Below, piece after piece: positions 1-5,353 of a DNA stretch of 5,353 nt (position 1 is the first letter of the stretch; each line of letters opens with the position of its first letter). The position numbers and the translations under genes are program-made. The notes beneath the pieces were generated by a model. That model was not told the origin of the DNA. It searched no databases and saw only the letters and a program-made list of their open reading frames with translations. Source of the stretch: Acholeplasmataceae bacterium UBA6235 (GTDB lineage: Bacteria > Bacillota_I > Bacilli_A > Acholeplasmatales > UBA5453); the NCBI GenBank assembly GCA_002441525.1, contig DJWH01000050.1, positions 1 to 5,353 on the forward strand, written 5' to 3'.

Positions 1-237
1 GGTGAAATTTTATCGGTTGGTTATGAAAAAATCATCTTGTTGTATAATGTTCAAACTTATGAAACAGCGGATGTCATTTCAACCTTCGTTACCAGAATTG
101 GTGGGTTGATGGGTGGACAGTCGATCTCACTCAATACAGCGGCAGCTGCAGACTTGTTTAACTCGATCATCGCGATGTTCTTAGTCTTAGGCGCGAACTT
201 CATATCGAAACGTGTATCTGACACGTCATTATTCTAA
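1..237 (+). CDS. lplB: LplB-type sugar ABC transporter permease, C-terminal fragment (5' end outside window)
   Basis: This is the last 78 residues of a membrane permease of the binding-protein-dependent carbohydrate importers (CUT1, MalF-side subunit). The frame is open from base 1, so the gene starts upstream. The first ATG- or TTG-like codons inside it, for example TTG at 37, are internal. The fragment opens with GEILSVGYEKIILLYN and continues with YETADVISTFVTR, a hallmark of LplB/YtcQ-associated permeases. One hydrophobic helix follows (about residues 53-72 of the fragment), and it ends with the typical tail NFISKRVSDTSLF. The EAA loop that contacts the ATPase lies upstream and is not visible. 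The stop codon overlaps the ribosome site of the next permease, so the two are translated as a pair. Family assignment is firm; the substrate is unknown. Confidence 0.93.
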   Translation, partial: GEILSVGYEKIILLYNVQTYETADVISTFVTRIGGLMGGQSISLNTAAAADLFNSIIAMFLVLGANFISKRVSDTSLF

Positions 238-241
238 GGAG
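236..241 (+). promoter_or_regulatory. Ribosome binding site overlapping upstream stop codon
   Basis: AAGGAG starts inside the TAA that ends the LplB-type gene (235-237) and sits 7 bases before the ATG at 249. This arrangement favours coupled translation of the two permease subunits, which are needed in equal amounts. The match to the Shine-Dalgarno core is seen directly; coupling is inferred. Confidence 0.8.
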
Positions 242-248
242 AACACCT

Positions 249-1112
249 ATGCGAAGATTAGATATATCTGAAGTCATTTTTAAAGTCATAGCGTATGTGC
301 TCGTTACCTTATTCGCCATCGCAGCACTATACCCATTCATTTATACGATATCGGCTTCGGTATCGGGAAAATTAGCATTTGAGCAAGGCCGAGTTATCTT
401 CTGGCCAGTCGATTTTCAATTAGACGCGTTGATCGCCGTCATCTCCGATAAAGGCTTCTGGATTGCGTATACGAATACCTTATTCTATACCTTCTTCGGG
501 ACCATGTTCTCGATGGTCATGTCGATTGCGGCAGCGTATGCACTCTCCAAAGCTAGACTCGTTTTTAGAAGACAAATCAACTTCTTGATTGTCTTTACGA
601 TGTGGTTCTCAGCAGGGATGATTCCAACCTTCTTAAACTATAAGATGTTTGGCGTAGATTATCGCTGGGGGATCATTTACGGGTTTGGGGTACAAGCATT
701 CAACGTTATATTATTGAGAAACTATTTCAGTGGGGTTTCTAAGGAAATTGAAGAAGCGGCCATCGTTGATGGTGCTAACGAGTTCCAAGTCCTCACCAAT
801 GTATACTTACCGATGTCCAAGAGTGCGCTCGCGACAGTCACCTTATTCTATGCGTTATCCCGCTGGAATGGGTATTTCTGGAACCTCGTCCTTGTGAATT
901 GGAATTTCGAACACCCGCTTCAAGTCCATCTAAGAAAATATCTAAGTGAGTATTTGATGGATGAAAACGCATCGATTACGAATACACCATATTCACCGTA
1001 TTCGTACATGTATGCGATGATTGTCATGTCTATTATCCCAATCATCGTTGTCTACCCTTACTTGCAAAAGTATTTCGCAAGAGGCGTCAACGTTGGTGGG
1101 GTTAAAGAATAA
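249..1112 (+). CDS. lplC: LplC/YtcP-type sugar ABC transporter permease
   Basis: This is the second membrane subunit (MalG side) of a CUT1 carbohydrate importer, 287 aa, the usual length for the family. About six membrane helices can be read, near residues 11-33, 72-97, 108-128, 139-158, 192-212 and 254-272. The EAA loop that docks on the ATPase lies at about residues 168-190, with EEAAIVDGA followed by a conserved LP at 187-188. The C-terminus, LQKYFARGVNVGGVKE, matches the LplC pattern. The ATG at 249 is chosen because AAGGAG at 236-241 lies 7 bases upstream and overlaps the TAA of the preceding permease gene. The lipoprotein gene follows after 22 bases. Codon choice differs from the lipoprotein: about 10 of 25 alanines are GCG here. 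It pairs with the LplB-type subunit to form the channel. Substrate not predictable. Confidence 0.96.
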   Translation: MRRLDISEVIFKVIAYVLVTLFAIAALYPFIYTISASVSGKLAFEQGRVIFWPVDFQLDALIAVISDKGFWIAYTNTLFYTFFGTMFSMVMSIAAAYALSKARLVFRRQINFLIVFTMWFSAGMIPTFLNYKMFGVDYRWGIIYGFGVQAFNVILLRNYFSGVSKEIEEAAIVDGANEFQVLTNVYLPMSKSALATVTLFYALSRWNGYFWNLVLVNWNFEHPLQVHLRKYLSEYLMDENASITNTPYSPYSYMYAMIVMSIIPIIVVYPYLQKYFARGVNVGGVKE

Positions 1113-1118
1113 AGAAAG

Positions 1119-1124
1119 AGGAGG
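1119..1124 (+). promoter_or_regulatory. Strong ribosome binding site that sets the lipoprotein start
   Basis: A perfect AGGAGG core within a purine-rich run (1111-1132) lies 10 bases before the ATG at 1135. The same reading frame is open back to an ATG at 1021, but that longer version would overlap the permease gene by about 90 bases, lacks a comparable site, and would bury the signal peptide. The site therefore decides the start at 1135. Confidence 0.88.
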
Positions 1125-1134
1125 AAGAAAAAGT

Positions 1135-3693
1135 ATGAAAAAAATGTTTGGGATAATCCTAACGGTATTATCACTATTCGTTTTAGCAGGCTGCATCGGT
1201 GGCGGTAATGAACCTGAACCGGAAAAAGTGTTGGTCGCAATCAACGTGAAAGTAGCACCTACTAAAACAGCTTATGAAGTCGACGACACAACGCTTGACT
1301 TAGCAGGACTTCAAATTGAAGGTATCTTTAATGATGCTTCCAGCGTGATTCTAACTCAAGGGACTGGTGCGAACCAATTCCAAGTTTCTGGATTCTCCAC
1401 AGCTACACCAGGTCTTAAGACCATTACCGTAACCGTGGGCACTTTAACAACATCATTTGTTATCGTTGTTAATGACCCAGATGCACCGGTGACCTTACTT
1501 GGTATCCAAGTGAAGTCATTACCATCGAAGACCACTTATGGTCTAAATGGTGTATTAAGCTTGAATGGTTTAGTCATTGAAGCATTATACTCTGATGGTT
1601 CTAAGGTTGCTGTACCACACGCTGAATTCACAGTGAGCGGATTTGATTCTCTAACTGCTGGCTTAAAAGTCATTACAGTCACTTATGAAGCACAAACCAC
1701 TCAATTCCAAGTGAATGTTAGTGCAGATTTAGTCGAAGATGATCCTTCAAAAGCCATCACATTGAATATGGCAATCAACTATGAAGGTAGAGGTATTTCT
1801 TATCAAGAAACCAACCCTTACGTTTCATTAAATGGTAAGACTTACACTGCTGGTATGTTAATGCCAGTATGGGAAGCCCTTGGTTCTAAGTTGAACATTA
1901 CATTCCAAGATTCTAAAGTAAGTAGCAATACAACCAACCAATTCAACGAATTGTTAACCAACAGTTTCTCATCTGTTGACTTAATCAACGCAACTGGTGC
2001 ACTATTAACACAATATGGTGTACAAGGCAGTAACTTCGTTGACCTATCTAAGTATCTAAACTCGATGCCTAACTTGAACCAATTCTTAACAGAAAATCCA
2101 GCAGTTAGAGCATCCATGACTGCAGCCGATGGTGGTATCTACTATACCCCTTATTTCGATGGTTTCGGTGAAATCGAACAAATGTTCTTAGTCCGTATTG
2201 ACTGGGTTCAAGACATCCTTGATGTTGAATCTCCAGCATTCGATACAGCTTCTTATGAAGGTACATTCACAGTTGCTAATACAACCCCTGAAAACCTTAA
2301 TGTGGTTGTAAAAGTTGCCAATGCAGATGGCACAACACGTGACGTAACTAAGGCACATACAGCAAACATCTTAACTACACTTAAGAATTTACCAAGTAAG
2401 ACTGGTGCATCGATGGCAATCGCATTCAGAGCTTACATGCAAGCAACTTATGGTAGCCAAGGTTATGCTAAATTATCAGACGTATTCGTTGGTACAGACG
2501 CTGCATATGATGTCGATGAATTGATCGCATTGATGTATGTTGTTAAAGCCAACCCACAATTCTTAACTAGAGAATTAACTACACCGAAGACTGCTGTTGA
2601 AGTTATGTTCCCAAGAACATCTCAAGCATCTCGTATTCGTAACTTATTCCGCGGATTAGAAATGTTTGGTCTACGTGGTATGTTCTCCAGATATGACTGG
2701 GCATACTTCAATGAACAAGGTAATATCGTTGATGCAAGAGCACAACAAGAAACCATTGATGGTGTTACTCAATTATCCAACCTATTTGCTGACCAATTGA
2801 TCATTCAAACATTTGACTCCGGTTCAAATACAGACCACAGAGCACAATTATTACAAGGTTCATATGGTTTCATCACTTATGATTACAACGCATCTTCAAC
2901 ACCAAATGGTTACATCAATGCGGCTAAAGCATTAGACCCTTCATTCCGTTTTGAAGCCATCCTACCTCCTGTCAATGACTGGTTAGGCACTGGTGAATAT
3001 TTCCACTTCTCTGAAGGCGTTCGTTCGCTTAAGAATGAAGCATGGGGTATCCCTTCACATGTTGAAAATGACACTGCTAAATTGGCAAGAATCTTGACAT
3101 TGGTTGATGGTTTATATGACTATTCATCCAATGACTCCATTGGTAACATTCATTTATATGGTCCACAAAGCTTCATCGATGGACAAATCGAATACAATGG
3201 CGAAATGATCCCTGCAATCTCTGCAGCAGCATTATCTGAAATGCAAACATTGGCATCAGGTAACATGATCAACTACTTAAGACGTTATGTTGGTGCAACC
3301 ATGCCAATCGGACATATCAGAAGTCTTGGTCTTGAATTCCAAACCTTATCTGAACAAGGTGTATCTGGTATCGAAAGAATCAATACAGCAGTTCAAGCAG
3401 GTACATTCCGCTTAGCGGGTGTTTACCAATCTGAAAACCCTTGGTACAGATTAGCACCGTCCCTATTCGCATTGACTGCCGATGAATTAGCAGATATGCA
3501 AACTTTAACTTACGATGACCTTTGGGCAGATGCACAATTGGCTAAACTCGTTCGTTACGGTTTCACTGGCAACGGTAATACAGTGACTGCACAAGTATAT
3601 TTCGATACATATGTCACTAAAGATGGCATCAATACTTACCAAGTCATTTACAAAGCTGCCTTAGAAGCGGCTTACGCAAGAGTTAACAAATAA
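1135..3693 (+). CDS. Large sugar-binding lipoprotein with two N-terminal Ig-like domains
   Basis: This is the extracellular solute-binding receptor of the importer, 852 aa; typical LplA-type receptors are nearer 500. Residues 1-20 form a lipoprotein signal peptide with lipobox LAGC and lipidated Cys20. A Gly/Glu/Pro linker follows (21-31). Two tandem Ig-like domains of the Big_3 type come next (about 34-112 and 121-195), each with a P-[TS]-K-T-x-Y strand and a V-S-G-F...GLK-x-ITVT ending. An acidic linker (199-204) leads to the ligand-binding domain (about 205-850). There, DGGIYYTPY, the region around FLVRIDWVQD, and EGVRSLKNEAWGIP resemble LplA-family receptors. A stretch at about 366-425 looks like an insertion in that domain. 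The start at 1135 is set by AGGAGG. Codon use is strongly biased (about 4 of 79 alanines GCG), which fits high expression. The ligand is unknown; an oligo- or polysaccharide product is plausible from the family. Confidence 0.93.
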   Translation: MKKMFGIILTVLSLFVLAGCIGGGNEPEPEKVLVAINVKVAPTKTAYEVDDTTLDLAGLQIEGIFNDASSVILTQGTGANQFQVSGFSTATPGLKTITVTVGTLTTSFVIVVNDPDAPVTLLGIQVKSLPSKTTYGLNGVLSLNGLVIEALYSDGSKVAVPHAEFTVSGFDSLTAGLKVITVTYEAQTTQFQVNVSADLVEDDPSKAITLNMAINYEGRGISYQETNPYVSLNGKTYTAGMLMPVWEALGSKLNITFQDSKVSSNTTNQFNELLTNSFSSVDLINATGALLTQYGVQGSNFVDLSKYLNSMPNLNQFLTENPAVRASMTAADGGIYYTPYFDGFGEIEQMFLVRIDWVQDILDVESPAFDTASYEGTFTVANTTPENLNVVVKVANADGTTRDVTKAHTANILTTLKNLPSKTGASMAIAFRAYMQATYGSQGYAKLSDVFVGTDAAYDVDELIALMYVVKANPQFLTRELTTPKTAVEVMFPRTSQASRIRNLFRGLEMFGLRGMFSRYDWAYFNEQGNIVDARAQQETIDGVTQLSNLFADQLIIQTFDSGSNTDHRAQLLQGSYGFITYDYNASSTPNGYINAAKALDPSFRFEAILPPVNDWLGTGEYFHFSEGVRSLKNEAWGIPSHVENDTAKLARILTLVDGLYDYSSNDSIGNIHLYGPQSFIDGQIEYNGEMIPAISAAALSEMQTLASGNMINYLRRYVGATMPIGHIRSLGLEFQTLSEQGVSGIERINTAVQAGTFRLAGVYQSENPWYRLAPSLFALTADELADMQTLTYDDLWADAQLAKLVRYGFTGNGNTVTAQVYFDTYVTKDGINTYQVIYKAALEAAYARVNK
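1234..1719 (+). repeat. Tandem pair of Ig-like (Big_3-type) domains in the lipoprotein
   Basis: Residues about 34-112 and 121-195 align by eye as diverged copies. Both begin with a hydrophobic strand, then PTKTAY or PSKTTY, then L-x-L-x-GL-x-I-E, then an FND or YSD turn, then FQVSGF or FTVSGF, then GLKTITVT or GLKVITVT, and a final T-x-F-x-V strand. The first copy carries a few extra residues before its VSGF motif. This pattern is that of bacterial Ig-like group 3 domains, which often act as spacers or wall- or glycan-contacting modules. Here they sit between the membrane anchor and the binding domain. The repeat is at protein level; the DNA copies are well diverged, so the duplication is old. 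Confidence 0.82.
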
Positions 3694-3774
3694 TTACACG
3701 TTTGGAACTAGAAGGGCAAATCGCCCTTCTAGGGTCCAACTTATCTAAACTTACATGAAAGTAGAAGTGATTTT
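3694..3774 (+). other. Intergenic gap between lipoprotein and small membrane protein genes
   Basis: This 81-base gap is the only sizeable break in the cluster; the other junctions are between a 14-base overlap and a 22-base gap. Besides the stem-loop it holds about 35 bases ahead of the next ATG. I see no convincing -35/-10 pair there: TTATCT at 3741 is at best a poor -10. The likely reading is read-through from the upstream promoter, with a weak internal promoter not excluded. Confidence 0.5.
3702..3739 (+). terminator. Long stem-loop after the lipoprotein gene (attenuator, partial terminator or mRNA-protecting hairpin)
   Basis: A 10-bp perfect stem, CTAGAAGGGC (3708-3717) with GCCCTTCTAG (3723-3732), closes a 5-base loop. 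It is extended by a second 5-bp stem, TTGGA (3702-3706) with TCCAA (3735-3739), across a small 1-by-2 internal loop. It lies 8 bases after the stop codon at 3693. The bases that follow, CTTATCTAAACTT, are only loosely T-rich, so this is not a classic strong intrinsic terminator. Its place directly behind a receptor gene, ahead of further genes on the same strand, fits a hairpin that protects the upstream message and lets only part of transcription continue. No clear tract of Ts is present on the opposite strand either. Confidence 0.7.
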
Positions 3775-4344
3775 ATGCAAAATATCCTTAAAACAATCGG
3801 CAAATACATACAACCCATTATTTACACGCTATTGATATTGGCTGCAGCGGGGTTCTATGTTTATACCCTTGGTTATAGTACCAACTGGGCGTATATTGTC
3901 TCAGAAACACGTGCCTCACAATTTTATCTCGCCTCTCAAACCGCCAATCGAGTATTATCTCAAGTCGGTTTTATTGGTGTGATTCTATTATTATTACTCA
4001 TTTTTACAGCAACTTTGAACCGTAAAACATTCTATAAGAGTAATATTGTTTTAAGTATACTTTCATCCATCACCTTAGTGGCATCCGCCGCACTTACCTT
4101 ATATTACAACAGTGTTTTAGAACCGATGTATCGAAACATTAGTCCATTAGAAGTACCTGATCATCTCTATCAAATCAGACGTACTGTTAAAAATTATGTG
4201 GTATTTCAGTTTGGTAACCTATATGCCATATTCATGATTGTCGTAGCGATTTTGGTTGTGGTATTCTTAGTATATAAACTAAAAGCACAAAAAGAACGTG
4301 CGCAACTCATTCAAGAGGCGGTGAAATCTTATGGCAACCATTAA
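3775..4344 (+). CDS. Four-helix membrane protein of unknown function, transporter-associated
   Basis: I do not recognise a family. The 189-aa product has four likely membrane helices at about residues 14-33, 64-80, 89-111 and 148-168. The short loop at 81-88 (LNRKTFYK) is basic, as are the start and the C-terminal tail. The two other loops (34-63 and 112-147) are longer. The positive-inside rule therefore places both ends in the cytoplasm and the longer loops outside. The tail ([20 protein letters not shown]) looks like a charged helix. No cysteines, no metal motif and no catalytic signature are evident. The ribosome site is weak (AGAAG at 3763-3767), unlike the strong sites upstream. It overlaps the next gene by 14 bases, and both lie between the sugar receptor and its ATPase. 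An accessory role in the importer is inference from position only. Confidence 0.8.
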   Translation: MQNILKTIGKYIQPIIYTLLILAAAGFYVYTLGYSTNWAYIVSETRASQFYLASQTANRVLSQVGFIGVILLLLLIFTATLNRKTFYKSNIVLSILSSITLVASAALTLYYNSVLEPMYRNISPLEVPDHLYQIRRTVKNYVVFQFGNLYAIFMIVVAILVVVFLVYKLKAQKERAQLIQEAVKSYGNH

Positions 4345-4777
4345 CAATATACGTGTCGATAAGATGCGTTATCAACAAAATAAACTAGCTTATTGGTTTG
4401 TGTTGCTGGCCATGGTGAGCCAAATCGTCTCATTATTTTCCACGATTATTCCGAGAACGATTGTACCGACTTTTTCAACCGCGATGGAAATTTTAATCAA
4501 CATCACATTATTGTTGTTATCATTCTTGGCTGCTGAAAAGGTAAAAGCTTACAGCATCAAATGGGCCTATGGTCTATTTGTGATTGCGTTCGCCCATTTG
4601 TTACGTATATTTTATGAACCATTAAAACTATTTCGTTTAGGTCAAATCACAGCAGGCCATTATTTCATCATCATTGACCTCATTGTTGGATCTATTATCT
4701 TACTCGTGATTGCTGCTGTCATCACCATGCAAAAACATCGTAAATTGATGTCACATTTAAAGGAATTGGGTGAATAA
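4331..4777 (+). CDS. Second four-helix membrane protein of unknown function
   Basis: I do not recognise a family. The 148-aa product has four likely membrane helices at about residues 19-40, 51-67, 77-94 and 110-132. Its N-terminus ([14 protein letters not shown]), middle loop ([10 protein letters not shown]) and tail ([15 protein letters not shown]) are basic, so both ends should be cytoplasmic. This is the same layout as the preceding gene product. The ATG at 4331 lies within the end of that gene, with GGTGA at 4320-4324 six bases upstream, so the two are very likely translationally coupled and may act as a pair. The ATPase gene starts one base after its stop. Function is unknown; a subunit or regulator of the neighbouring importer is one possibility, and an unrelated membrane protein carried in the same operon is another. 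Confidence 0.8.
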   Translation: MATINNIRVDKMRYQQNKLAYWFVLLAMVSQIVSLFSTIIPRTIVPTFSTAMEILINITLLLLSFLAAEKVKAYSIKWAYGLFVIAFAHLLRIFYEPLKLFRLGQITAGHYFIIIDLIVGSIILLVIAAVITMQKHRKLMSHLKELGE

Positions 4778-4778
4778 T

Positions 4779-5353
4779 ATGTCTACGATGTCACTACATA
4801 ATGTCAATAAAATTTATTTAAATGGTGTACAAGCGGTATTTGATTTCAATATTGATATCAAACATGGCGAATTCATCGTTTTGGTTGGACCTTCTGGGTG
4901 TGGTAAATCCACGACCTTAAGAATGATTGCAGGTCTAGAAGAAATCTCAACCGGTGATTTAATCATTGATGGCGTTAGAGTCAACGATGAAGCACCAAAA
5001 GACCGCGATATCGCGATGGTTTTCCAAAATTATGCACTTTACGCACACATGACTGTGTATCATAACATGGCATTCTCTTTAACATTACGCAAAGAAAATT
5101 CTGATTTGATCCATGAACGTGTGATGTGGGCTGCCAATATCCTTGGTTTAAAACCCTATTTGAATCGTAAACCACGAGAATTATCAGGTGGTCAAAGACA
5201 AAGAGTCGCTTTGGGACGCGCCATCGTTCGTGACCCAAAAGTATTCTTACTCGATGAACCACTATCGAACTTGGATGCGAAACTCAGAGGTATCATGCGT
5301 AAAGAATTAAAAGAATTACACCATAGATTAGGTTCAACCATGCTTTATGTTAC
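4779..5353 (+). CDS. msmX: MsmX/UgpC/MalK-type sugar ABC transporter ATPase, N-terminal part (3' end outside window)
   Basis: This is the ATP-hydrolysing subunit that powers CUT1 sugar importers from the cytoplasmic face. 191 codons are visible and the frame is still open at the edge; full family members are about 360-370 aa. Visible motifs are Walker [10 protein letters not shown] (37-45), the Q-loop glutamine in VFQNYALY (Q83), the signature LSGGQ (135-139), Walker B VFLLDE with catalytic E160, and the D-loop SNLD (163-166). The switch histidine would fall just past the edge, and the C-terminal OB-fold (TOBE) region is not seen. The phrase [17 protein letters not shown] is diagnostic of the MsmX/UgpC/MalK group. 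One difference is YAHMTV where the family usually has YPHMTV. The start at 4779 has GGTGA at 4769-4773 and follows the previous stop by one base. In Firmicutes such ATPases are often shared by several importers; here one is encoded in the operon. Confidence 0.96.
   Translation, partial: MSTMSLHNVNKIYLNGVQAVFDFNIDIKHGEFIVLVGPSGCGKSTTLRMIAGLEEISTGDLIIDGVRVNDEAPKDRDIAMVFQNYALYAHMTVYHNMAFSLTLRKENSDLIHERVMWAANILGLKPYLNRKPRELSGGQRQRVALGRAIVRDPKVFLLDEPLSNLDAKLRGIMRKELKELHHRLGSTMLYV

Noticed and set aside
37..39. TTG at 37 as a start for a 66-aa protein
   Set aside because: The frame is open to base 1 and residues before this codon match the conserved LplB motif, so the codon is internal to a truncated gene.
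1021..1134. Longer N-terminus for the lipoprotein, starting at the ATG at 1021
   Set aside because: It would overlap the permease gene by about 90 bases, lacks a good ribosome site, and puts 38 extra residues ahead of a perfect lipoprotein signal peptide. AGGAGG points to 1135.
993..2117. Open frames on the minus strand opposite the permease end and the lipoprotein (993-1244, 1058-1240, 1842-2117)
   Set aside because: All lie opposite well-supported genes, have low-complexity or unconvincing translations and no ribosome sites. They are shadows.
3702..3739. Stem-loop as a transposon end, attachment site or riboswitch
   Set aside because: There is no second copy, no flanking duplication and no mobile gene nearby. 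The hairpin is a simple two-stem structure behind a stop codon, which fits a terminator-like or mRNA-protecting role better.
3755..3835. Short open frame beginning at ATG 3755 (about 26 codons), a possible leader peptide ahead of the small membrane protein gene
   Set aside because: No good ribosome site, no recognisable content, and most of it overlaps the start of the next gene in another frame. Chance is the simpler explanation.
4981..5262. Open frame of 93 codons on the minus strand opposite the ATPase
   Set aside because: It lies entirely over a strongly conserved ATPase coding region and its translation looks like no protein family. It is a shadow of the real gene.

Overview
The window is a single-strand gene cluster, all genes on +, encoding a carbohydrate ABC importer of the CUT1 family, LplABC/YtcP branch. 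The low-to-moderate GC, exclusive TAA stops and strong AGGAGG-type ribosome sites point to a Firmicute or a Mollicute relative. The lipoprotein is rich in Asn, Thr, Ile and Tyr. Tryptophan is written TGG throughout and no in-frame TGA occurs, so the standard bacterial code fits. A TGA=Trp mycoplasma is unlikely; an Acholeplasma- or Izemoplasma-like lineage, or another Firmicute, is possible. The lineage is an inference from style and not from any marker gene.

Layout: (1) 1-237, the C-terminal end of an LplB-type permease. (2) 249-1112, a complete LplC-type permease with its EAA loop. (3) 1135-3693, a very large (852 aa) solute-binding lipoprotein, with two Ig-like (Big_3-type) domains between the lipid anchor and the sugar-binding domain. 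(4) 3694-3774, an 81-base gap with a long stem-loop. (5) 3775-4344 and 4331-4777, two overlapping genes for small four-helix membrane proteins that I cannot assign to a family. (6) 4779 to the window end, the N-terminal two thirds of an MsmX/UgpC/MalK-type ATPase, cut by the window edge.

Together these give a complete importer: receptor, two permeases and one ATPase. The lipoprotein captures sugar outside the cell, the LplB/LplC pair forms the channel, and the MsmX-like protein powers it. The less expected parts are the Ig-like stalk on the receptor and the two membrane proteins placed between receptor and ATPase. Spacing is tight everywhere except at the stem-loop, which probably sets the receptor and permease messages apart from the downstream part. 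No catabolic enzyme, regulator, RNA gene, CRISPR array or mobile element is visible, so the transported sugar cannot be named from this window.
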